Positions 12,841 through 22,738 of a DNA stretch of 64,000 bases are shown piece after piece. The position numbers and the translations under genes were made by a program. The notes beneath the pieces are model-generated. The model was not told where the DNA came from. It ran no database searches and saw only the letters and a list, made by a program, of their open reading frames with translations. Within the stretch, counting starts at the first letter, position 1, and each line of letters starts with the position of its first letter. Origin of the DNA: Xiphydria camelus (Eukaryota > Arthropoda > Insecta > Hymenoptera > Xiphydriidae); assembly GCA_963678675.1 (NCBI GenBank), contig OY783201.1:72001-136000 (forward strand), read 5' to 3'.

Positions 12841-12880
12841 GGAAGGAAGGAAGGAAGGAAGGAAGGAAGGAAGGAAGGAA
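12841..12880. repeat. GGAA tetranucleotide repeat
   Basis: Ten GGAA units. The unit matches the core of ETS-factor sites, but no nearby promoter was identified, so this is noted as composition only. Confidence 0.95.
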
Positions 12881-14957
12881 GCGGCCGAAGGGCGCGAAAG
12901 GGGCGAACATCTCCATTAGAGGAGACGTATTTGTTCAGCGTGAGGGTACGGAGCGAGATCTTTTCTTTTTCAAAGGAGATGAAACTTATATTCGTCGTAG
13001 CTCCCTCGGGAATACGAATAGCCCCCCAACGGCACCCGTCCGTCGCATTGATATCGCGCAGCGGGGACCCGGGGTATAGGTACATAATATAACGCGCGTG
13101 CGCTTCTCGTCGCACAGTCGTACAAAGGTATGCTACCCAAGATGTGTGTGTGCGCGCGTATGCACGACGCGCGAAACCGAGACATTCTTCCCGACTCCGG
13201 CAATTACGCGCCATCTGAGATCTCTCGTTTAATATCATCGCGGAAAGATCGCGGGCGTTCCGTATCAGGAGCGACCTTCTTCCCCTCTCGCGCTGCCTCG
13301 AGATCCACGATTCAACGTAAGCGTCGCTGCAACTGTACCGCGAAACCGGGGAAAAAAGGGCGCTCGCTCGGTTCGCTCGCTCTATCCCGCTCTATAACGC
13401 CATGGGAGTATAATTGCCCGCGGATTCACTCGCTACTGTACGGTGTGCGTCGATGATGTCGTCCGCATGATAGGATCCCGCGGTACCTAATTGAAACGCA
13501 CGTCTCTCCCGGAAGACCGCGAGGCGTTCGCGTACGCATACGCGCTATGTGTACATTTCCGAGTACGACGTGTACGAGTCGCACATGGTGTACCATGTCC
13601 GATTATTCGCTCGCGCGCGCGAGTTACTATTTGGATATACAATATCCCTGTGGGGCTCTCGCCCAAAGAGTCTGCCCGTGTGTACGTCGGACGTACGGTA
13701 CGGCGCATGTAGAGTAGCACTGAAAAACTCGATTCGTCCGGCCGATCGGAGACACGCGCGCGTTACTACTCGCACGGCTTGAGAGCTACAGATACCCGAA
13801 GGAGCCGCGATGAGTGGATTCGCGCTCGAATCGGTCGGCTATATCGTGTATGTAGATGCGAGCGTTTTTTAGTTCTTCGTTGTCAGCTCGAGACGATGCG
13901 CGGTGGTCGCGGGAGATCGATCCCAGAGATTTCGATTACTCGATAATTGCTTTTTTCGAATCAACTCCCAATTTTGTCATCGGCGTATAGAGAACGGCGA
14001 TGAGCAGTCCACGCATTCGATAAATCGTCCCTTCGCGTACCCGTAAAGCGTAAAGCGTTTCGCTGATAGGCGAGAAAGGACGATGGGCCGTGCCGCCCGA
14101 CCGCAATATGGCAAGTTACCACTGGAACCGCTCGAACGTCGCGTCGCGTCGCCTGGCGCAGCGGTAGAGTCCAGCGTGTACAGCCGTCAGGAAACGTATG
14201 CACGAGTGTTCAATACGTTACACGGAAGAAGAGTCGGGATAAAATTGGAGATCTCTTGGGAGAATTTTCCGAGATTCAACTCATCACATTTTGATCAGGT
14301 TTTGGCTTCGACTTGGGGGGGGATTTCGATTTTTCCCAACGATCGGAGAAATCTCGAGGGACGGATAACCGGCAAAGGACGAAGACTCGCCTGGCACACC
14401 GCGCGCGAAAACCTCGTTCGTATGCGTACACCTGCGTTCGATCGGATTCCTCCCCGACTGGCTCGCGGCCGTGAAAATGCGGGGTTGCAGAGTTAATCAT
14501 ACGATCCCGAATTCCTCCAATTTCGAGCACGTCGCGTAGACGGGAACATTCGTCGGGGGGTAGGAAACTCCGTATATCGCGCGCGGCTATCCCTGCCGCT
14601 TTCCAGATGAGACGCGCGACCATCCAGTGCCTCGAAAAGCAGTCGGACGCGAGAGCTTCCTCCGAAATGGAGACGACAGTCGCGAGTGTTTCGCCATCTG
14701 CAATCGGCGCGCAATAACGATCACTCTGAGCTGCGCACGCGTGTACCGGATCAATTCGACACGCGTACGGCGTACCGAAGTCCCCGACCGCGTAAAATTC
14801 AATTACGGACGTCTACGCGTACACACGAGGTCGGCTGTACGCGGATCGTGATCGGATTCTCACGGCGTCGACGCGTGATCGAGATCGGCTGAGAATAGCG
14901 CGTCATTCGATTTCTCCCGGTTACGTTCGACAGACAACTGCGAGAGACTGGTATTGG

Positions 14958-16327
14958 ATGGGCGTCCGTACCATGTTCGCCAAGTTCAAGAGCAGTAACA
15001 CACCGAATGCCCTGGAGTCAAACCCGATATGTCATCACTTTGAGGTAGGGAAGCAATCGGCGACGGCCGGTCCCGAACACGTGTGGAGAATCTTCGACGC
15101 CTATCGCAAGTGCGATGGAAAGGTACGCTTCGCCGATATAATCCTGTAGAGATCCGATCGCTGCGAATTCCTCTGACATTCTGATTCGCGCGCGCCCTAC
15201 CCGCACCGCTCCGCAGGAGGTGTCGATATTCCTCTTCGAGAAGCGCTCCGCCGAGAAGCTGCACAAACCGAAACGGAAGGAGATCGTCACGGAGATACTG
15301 CGAGGCGGCATCCGGCAACTGGAACGTTTTCGTCATCCGAAGATACTGCAGGTGAGGAACGGAGGGGGGGGGGGTCCCCGACTCCCTCACCCTCTCGAAC
15401 TCGAGGACGACGCTCGTGTTGTGTGCGACAGGTGCACGCCGTGGAGGAGTGCACGGAGACGCTGGCATTCGCCTCGGAGCCGGTTCTCGCCAGCCTCGCC
15501 AATATCCTGGCCTTCCAGGAGCAACGAGCCAACGCTCACGCTCAAACCACCGCGACGACGCCGCAGAACGCGCAGACGCCCAGTCACCGGCCGCTCTTCG
15601 CCAAGGAATACGAGATGCTCGACATCGAACTCAAGTACGGGCTCCTGCAGGTGAACGTCAAATTCGCTATTTCGATCGCGCGGCTCATTTTCGGGCGAAT
15701 CGCGTGAATCGCGCGACAACGACGACGACGGCGGCGGCGTTTTTTTTTTCCAGATAACCGAGGCGTTGTCCTTCCTCCACTATAGCGGCCACGTGCTGCA
15801 CAGGAACGTGTGTCCCAGCAGCATCGTGATCACGAAGAAGGGCACGTGGAAATTGGCTGGTTTGGATTTTATCGGTACGAAAGTTCGATCGCGAAAACGA
15901 CGGGAGGTACCTACCTATTCGCGTACGAGTGTGCGATGGATTCGTGAACGACGCGATCGGTTATTTCGCAGAACGCGTGAGCGAGGTCGACGGGCTGGAT
16001 CCGGTGCGTTGTCAATCCTGGACCAATCGGCTGCCCAAGATGGCCCAACCGAACTTGGATTACATAGGTGAGAGGGACGGTGTGTTCGATGCGTGTATTA
16101 GCTTGGGAGCGCGTAAATCGAGTTGGCTCATTTTTCACGCGGTTCGCGCGCAGCCCCGGAGGTGCAGCAGAAGCAAGTCTGCAGCATACTGAGCGATATG
16201 TTCAGCCTGGGCATGGTCGTGTGCGCGATCTTCAATCAGGGCCGACCTCTGATCCAAGCCAATCACAGCTGTTCGGCGTACGCCAAGCAAATGGAAACGG
16301 TAAGACGTCTCCCTGTCGACAATCTGC

Positions 16328-16378
<51 letters not shown>

Positions 16379-17526
16379 GTATCTTACTTATCATACTTTA
16401 CTTTGTTAGTTTAATCCGTATCATTTGCATTGTATACTTTTATTTACCTTATTTTGTTAGTCTAGCCCGTTCCATTATTTGCTTTATCTCTTATTCGCTC
16501 GTTCACTCTTTTAGTTGCTTTCTTCGATATTTGCTTCTTCTGACCTTTTGTGTGCTCTCAGAGGGCCTCTGCGGTCCTAGAGCGGAATAAACGCTTCTTC
16601 TTCTTTTTCTCTCTCTCTCTCTCTCTCTCCGCTCTCTCACTCTGTCGCCTCGCGCGCCTCATACGCCTTTACAGCTGGACGACCAAGTGCGCAACATCCT
16701 GCGACAAGTTCCCGTACCGCTCCAAGAGGCCGTTGCGAGGCTCCTCCACAAGGACACCAGGCAGAGACCCACCGCGCAGCTTCTCTCCCTCATCAAATAT
16801 TTCAGGTATAAGCGTATTCCTCCATCAGAGGATCATCGAGAGCTCGACTAACGATACCCGTAATAAACGCGTGCGCACACGCCATACATGTATGTTTCGA
16901 CCCCGTTTCAGTGATCCCTCGGTCCACGCCCTACAGTTCCTCGACGTCATCAATATGAAGGATCCGACGCAGAAGGCTCATTTTTACAAGAACACCCTCA
17001 AGGAGGTTCTTCCCTACATTCCTCGGGTACGAGACCATAGTCGTTAGCCCACCCCCGCGTTCGCGCGCTTCGTTTTCGCGACTCGATGATCATGATCGCC
17101 GACTCGACAGAAACTCTGGTACCAACACATCTGGCCCTACCTCCGAGCCGAGTCCAAGTCGCAGGAGGTCCTCGCCGCCGTGCTGCAGCCGATGCTCTAC
17201 GTCATTCAGAACAGCACGGTCGAGGAGTACGAGAACATCATATTGCCGTCTTTCAGGTAACAGGCGCGACGGATACGCGGGTTGCGCGGACCGGAATTCC
17301 GAGCGTTGAAAAAATTCCCCGTCGCCGTTTCAGGGCGGTCTTCTCCACCCCCAAGTCGATCCAAGCAACCGTGATACTCTTGGAAAACTTGCATCTGATC
17401 CTGCAAAAGACGCCGCGCGACGACATCAGAACCGAAGTGCTTCTGATGCTCTATTCCTCCTTCGAGAGCGCGACCCTTCAAGTTCAGGCGAGTAGCTTGC
17501 GATTTGTTACCGTAGCTCGTTTCTCT

Positions 17527-17579
<53 letters not shown>

Positions 17580-20023
17580 GCGCGCGCGCGCGCGGGGTTA
17601 AAATTCAACCTTCCTCGCGCCACAGACCGCGGCTTTAGTGGCCGTCTCGAACGTGACCGAATACCTGGACGACGTGGCCATTCGTAGGATAGTGCTACCG
17701 AAGCTAAAGATCGCCCTCGAGAAGGGCGTCACCGACGTCAGCCTTCTCATTAGCGTTCTCTCCTCCATACTGGATCGCCTCGAGAAGCAGCAGATCATCG
17801 ACGAAGTGCTGCCGCTGCTCTGGGAAGTGAAGCTTCAGGAACCCGAGATCGTCATTCGGGTTGTAAGTAAGTGCCGATGATCGCCAAGAGTCGTAGAAGT
17901 GTTTCCGCGAACGACTGCCCCATGAAGCGCCCTCTCGACGAATCTCTCTTTATCTCGCAGACATATACAGACTCATGCTGAGCGATAAAAAATACGGCCT
18001 GTCGGTGAACCTGATGGCCACGCGCGTCATGCCCTCCCTACTGCCGCAAACCGTCAATCCCGCGCTCAACTTGGAACAGTTCACCATCCTCTTGGAAGTC
18101 TTGCAAGAGATGCTCAACCACGTAGAGCGGTGAGTCTTTCACGTCGCGGGGATCGCCCGCTCGGCCTCCCGCTCATAATTTTCACTCCCTTCCTTCCTCA
18201 GGAACCAGAGAAACAAGTTGAAGCTGGACAATCTCTCGCTGCCCAGCCCCGAGAGGCATCGTCCCCTCCGCCATCAGTACAGTTCCGACAACATGCACGC
18301 CCCGCCGTTCAATATACCCAATCTGAGAATCGAACAGCGGAAGACATCGTCGGCGGAGGATATGGCCAGGAAGAACTCGATCGGTATGCGTCCTCCCCCC
18401 CCCCCTCTCTCTCTCTGTCTACCTACTTATTTACAAATTTATGTCTAATTTATTTGCTTTATTTAATTTATTTTTACCGCATCTTATATCTTTCTTTGAG
18501 AGCACTTAGAGGGCCTGCCCTAGAGCACAATAAACGCTTCTTCTTCTTCTTCTTCTTTTTCTTTCGCCGTGAAAGACAAATCCGTTCCGATTTGGGCGCG
18601 GCGATCACGTAATCCCGATCTTACTCTTCAGGATCCATGTCGATGACCGCCTCTGCCGAGAATATGGCGCGGAAGAGCTCGGTGACCGGTAAGAAGCGTA
18701 TTCGTGTTCGACGATGTACGCGTGCTCACGTTACGCGATCGACTACCCGCGTTCGTATTCGACAGGAATGCTGGGAGGCTGGTTGTTCGGCACCTCCTCG
18801 TCCACCAACGACAGCAACTTCCTGCGCGTCGGCAACACATTCACCAGCCGTCGTCTCTCCGATAACACCCTGATGACGCCGAAGATACGCATCGCGCCGT
18901 CCTGCGCCAGTTCACCGGGCGGCACACCCGGCGGCGGCCTACCCATTCGACGTCACTCGAGCACGGGTCCCCAAGAGCGGCGCGGATCCAGCATCAATCT
19001 CTCTCCGCCGACGGTAAGCCGCGCGCGGCGTCCTCTCGATTCTCTCGGGTTGCGCGTAATCCGCTTTCCGTTTCGCGGCGTCGAGTATCGGCGTTGCTTC
19101 AACCGGACACGATTCTGCGACGCAGGGTGGCGGTATGCCGATCACCAGCAGCAGCGTCCCCTACCTCCTGAGTTCGAGTATGAACAGTATTCGCGGCTCG
19201 CGACGCCCGTCCGTCTCCTCGACGTCGTCCCACCAGGGCTCGGGACTGCTTCAGCAATTTGGCTCCGGCATGGTAAGACAACTCCCCCCCATCTGCCTCA
19301 ACCTCAATGGACCACCAACACTCTCTCCATCACTCCAGCCATCGGGACAGCCTTCCCACTGACCCTTGGTTACAGTGTAAGAATCTCTATGCTCCTTACC
19401 GACCTCTCTCGTACGAGTTTCCCTGTCGCCCTGAATATTCTGCTGAATACTCTCTTTTCTCTCTCTCTCTCTTTTGCGACAACGCAGCAGTCCGGTGTTC
19501 GGCCACCAACACCGTTGTCGTGTGATGCGATCGTACGACGACAGCGTCTTTCGTCCCGCGTATCCGTCCCGTTATCCCCAATGCGACTGTCTTGTCTAGA
19601 CGATACGCATACACGTACCTAGATCGGCCGTATCGTCGGGATACCCGCAGCACGGGTGTCCGACGGAGAGATGCACGCATCGTGCGTACCGATTCCGCCA
19701 GTTGGCGAAACACGTTGAATCGTCGGATGCATGCTATCGTTCGCGCCTCGTGAACCGTGTCTCCGTGACGCGATACTCGTCCGTCTCGTTCCATCTGCTT
19801 TTCGACGCTTGCGAAAGATCCATATCGTGCGCGAGAACTTACGCTGCAGGGTGAACCGGTCAAGGCTTCTCTTCTCATCTTTTTCCTTCTTTCTTCTTTT
19901 TTCTCTTCAATGGGTTATACCTATGGGTTACGTGCGCGCGACGATCGAGGTTCCTTCACGCGGTGACGGTCTTCACACCGCTCTTTCGTGTTGCAGTGCC
20001 AACTGTTCTCCGGACGCTCCTAA
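14958..20023 (+). CDS. SCYL2: SCY1-like protein 2 (SCYL2/CVAK104), 832 aa
   Basis: Pseudokinase associated with clathrin-coated vesicles, acting in trans-Golgi/endosome trafficking (family knowledge). Exons: 14958-15122, 15217-15351, 15432-15650, 15754-15874, 15972-16067, 16154-16299, 16675-16805, 16912-17026, 17111-17256, 17334-17487, 17626-17866, 17961-18129, 18202-18383, 18632-18688, 18766-19013, 19126-19272, 19997-20023; the total is 2499 bases. The kinase-like fold covers residues ~25-320; it has HRN in place of HRD and LDF in place of DFG, as expected for an inactive member. The segment from GGIRQLERFRHPKIL to KYGLLQ closely resembles SCYL2. HEAT-type helices follow (~330-610), then a Ser/Gly/Pro-rich tail. 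Two in-frame ATGs (14958, 14973) are possible starts; I chose the first. Intron 10 needs a GC donor. Introns 6 and 13 hold copies of a dispersed repeat. The last short exon (ending LFSGRS then stop) is the least certain part. Confidence 0.88.
16323..16628 (+). repeat. Dispersed hairpin-AATAAA repeat, copy 1 (SCYL2 intron 6)
   Basis: A CT microsatellite (16323-16378) is followed by about 180 bases rich in T with GTTAG...TAGCCCGTTCCATTA, then GTGCTCTCAGAGGGCC. Next comes an inverted repeat around AGAGGGCC / GGTCCTAGAG, then AATAAA (16586-16591) and a CTT/CT-rich tail. Copies 2 (18402-18566) and 3 (53669-53937) share this order and orientation. It looks like a SINE or the 3' end of a retroposon. 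It lies in the sense direction within SCYL2. Confidence 0.7.
17519..17592. repeat. CT microsatellite followed by CG run, SCYL2 intron 10
   Basis: A CT/TTTCT tract is followed immediately by about eight CG units. It lies between the GC-type donor of exon 10 and the acceptor at 17625, with CT on the sense strand. Confidence 0.9.
18402..18566 (+). repeat. Dispersed hairpin-AATAAA repeat, copy 2 (SCYL2 intron 13)
   Basis: This is a shorter copy of the family seen at 16323 and 53669. It has a CT tract, then a TTTATTTGCTTTATTTAA-type T-rich body and GAGAGCACTTAGAGGGCC. A hairpin arm CCCTAGAGC follows, then AATAAA (18529-18534) and six or so TTC units. It has the same orientation as SCYL2, just upstream of the small exon 14. 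Confidence 0.7.
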
Positions 20024-21758
20024 AGAACCCTCCGACCCAGAGACCGGGTCAAAGTGGAGCATCGTTTGCCGTCACGCTGAAGTCGATGTCGTCCGACGAC
20101 TGTTCGGTTTGAGGGGTGTACGGTAGGTTGCGCGCGTGGGAGAAGGCGCGGCTGTGCGGCGGTAGCCGCGGTCCAGGTACGAACGATCGCGATACGGCGC
20201 GACGCGTGTTCGGTCGGGGATTGATGGAGTCAGCCACAGAGAGAGAGAGAGAGAGAGAGAGGGCAGGGGGGAGAGCGCGCGCTCGACCGCGTACGTCGAC
20301 GGACAAACGTGAAAAAAAAAAAAAAAAAAAAGTACCTATTTACCTGCTCTCCGAGCCGACCAGCTCTGTCTCCTGAGAATCTCCGATATCGAAAGGGCAG
20401 ATCGTGTACAGCGACCCCTCGATATTGCTTGCGACGCGATAATCGGACATTCCCTTTCCGAAGACTCCCTGGAAAACGTATTCGATTCGTACAGAGGGAG
20501 CAAGTGGGACTGAGCGGGTGCGGTCGCGCGCGCGGGTCGGCATTTTCTCCATCCATTCCACGCACGCGCCTCCTCGTCGATCGGGCGACCTGACCGTAAG
20601 CATCGCGTCTATGCATGTACTATACATACATACATATGTACGCGCGCACGCGTTTACATAGATATATCATACATATCCTTGGCCTCGCTCGCGCGGAGAA
20701 TATTTTCTTGCTATCGTAGCTTTATAAGATAACGAGCTGACGTTAGTGGAAGGTGAGAGTCGGGGAAGGCGGAGACGCGCGTACCCCACACACACAGGTA
20801 TGTACCTATTTCTCGGCGGTACGCGCCATACAGTACGGACGCGTATACCCGTGTTCGTTCGCGACGACGAGAGAAGTATAATCGACCGAGTCGGTCGCTG
20901 TATTCTAATTTCTCTGCATAAACAATCAGTAATTCTTAAGGTAGCTTTTATATGGGTACGATCGACGCGATTCGACGGGCTCTGCAGGACTCCGCGCGGT
21001 CGTGCTCCGGCCACGTCTCAACGGATCGTATGTACCTATATCGGAGCGAAAGAGTACGCGTATGGGGGATACGAGAAGAAAAAAATACACATGTGTACCT
21101 ACCTACATACGTATATCCTTCGCGGTGAAGTACCGCGGTGTGCGGGTTGATTTCGCTTCGTCAGGCGTGATCGCGACGGAGGGAACGGTCGACCGGGAGC
21201 GGGAGGACCACCTTCGTGATTCTCGTCTGGACATCGCGCTCGAGGAAAACGAAACGGTCGAAGAATCCTCTGTATCATTGGTCGCGAGAAATGAAAAACC
21301 CGATAGAGGAATTGAGTCGATCGGAAGGAAAAAAAAATTATTCGACTCGATTGAACGCCGCGAGCCAGTTTACACTCGGGGTGTACAGGTCGCGAATCCC
21401 CGTATATACCTTGGCGTGTTTACACGCCACCCGGCTCGTTAACGTACATCGCGTACCGATAAATACGGCCCGGGTATCACTGTATACGTCGCGCGACTCG
21501 AGCCAACCGTGTGCCTCCTCGTACTTGAAGTATTTCAAAGACATATACCTATATTTTTATCAACCGATATCCACGACGCTTTCCCCACACGCGGAAGACG
21601 AGAAACGTTGCACCGAGTTGCACATATCGCTGAGTGGAAGGCGGCGAGAGGTAGATCACAAACCCGACTCGCGAGAGCAGCCCGTTCCTCCTCTTCCACG
21701 GAATAACGAGTGTACGCGCCGACCGATAGTTTTCAATCGACTTTTTCACGCGTCGACG

Positions 21759-22280
21759 GTAAGGCCTAGAACGCACGAGTGGCGAACCGCGGCGGTTGGC
21801 GATCGCGCGGGTGTTAATTTATACATGTATATAGGAATACATGGCAGACAACGCACTGGCATCCGCGTAACCGCGCGGATGAGCGGACGACGGCATCGGA
21901 CGCGGCGAACGCGGTAACCGCGCGGACTTTCATAGTAGCAGTCCCATCTGCGGCGGTTTCCGCAAGAGCAATCCGCGCTTCCCCGCGGCAACCGCTTCGC
22001 CGCCAACCGCCGCGGTTCCCGCTCGTGCGTTCTAGGCCTCTTTTGACGATTCAAAAAAACCGTGCCAAACACACCGACACTGCGCGGCAAACCGAGCGAG
22101 CTTGAACGGCAGAACGAACGAGCCGCGAACCGCGGCGGTTGGCGGTCGTGCGGATGTTAATTTATACAACGAATACCTATATGACAGACAACGCACTGGC
22201 ATACGCGTAACCGCGCGAAATTCTATTGTAACGCGACCGCCAACCGCCGCGGTTCGCCGCTCGTGCGTTCTAGGCCTTAC
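21759..22280. mobile_element. Compound foldback element, four copies of a palindromic end
   Basis: The outer ends are inverted: GTAAGGCCTAGAACGCACGAG at 21759 and its reverse complement ending at 22280. Each end continues into GAACCGCGGCGGTTGGCG. The same module recurs twice inside, at about 21998-22036 (inverted) and 22120-22146 (direct). There are therefore two adjacent foldback units, each with its own inverted arms and a loop containing GTTAATTTATAC and CAACGCACTGGCAT. No transposase frame is present. Confidence 0.75.
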
Positions 22281-22479
22281 TCGCAATCGCGTTTTCGGAG
22301 GAAAGATATTCCCGCGCGCGGTTTATACTTACACCGCGAAGTGCGGCGCTCGTCCCTCGACGGGTTCGGAACGCGCGACGAATTTGAACGTGGTATATAC
22401 AATGTACATAGAGTTGTGAGGAAAAAGAGAAAAGGTTCTGGATACGCGCGTATCTAAAATCATAGATCGCGCGCTCGTA

Positions 22480-22738
22480 TTTGAAGGGTACGGGGGTAAA
22501 AGGGGGAATGTCGAAAACAAGCAAATTTACAGGACAGCAAATTTGTGCGCGGACACACACATTCCCTCTATTTGCCTGTTACATTAAAATTTTAAACGTC
22601 TGTATCTCTAGACTGTACCTTTTTTTGCCTGTAATCCTTTGCCAGCTGAAAGAATGCAACATTTTCAACTAGATAGCGTAGAAATCACGAATCGGCTAAA
22701 ATGTGACATTCCCCCTTTTTCCCCTGTACCCTTCATTT
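22480..22738. mobile_element. MITE-like element with about 33-base terminal inverted repeats
   Basis: The left end (22480-22512) carries GAAGGGTACGGGGG and GGGGGAATGTC. The right end (22705-22738) carries the reverse complement with a few mismatches. The 190-base interior is AT-rich with no coding frame. It is about 200 bases from the compound foldback element. Confidence 0.65.

Larger units (their letters stand above)
6512..14957. other. 8.4 kb intergenic region, repeat-rich, no gene recognised
   Basis: This lies between the divergent DCAF11 (minus) and SCYL2 (plus) start codons. It contains GTAT, CA, CT, GGA and GGAA microsatellites, a dense TAGGTA/CCTACCTA zone (about 8050-8530), a CpG-rich block (about 8530-10700) and a foldback element (10776-11011). 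Open frames of up to about 290 codons occur in the CpG-rich block. They show arginine/serine-rich compositional sequence with no domain, and one runs into the foldback element, so they are not called. The 5' untranslated exons and promoters of the two flanking genes must lie at its edges. Confidence 0.6.

Noticed and set aside
14143..14175. tRNA-like A-box segment (TGGCGCAGCGGTAGAG)
   Set aside because: No matching B box, anticodon arm or acceptor stem could be found within 100 bases.
16301..16590. Leu/Ser-rich reading frame continuing past SCYL2 exon 6
   Set aside because: It is translation through the CT microsatellite and dispersed repeat; the SCYL2 frame resumes at 16675 after a normal acceptor.
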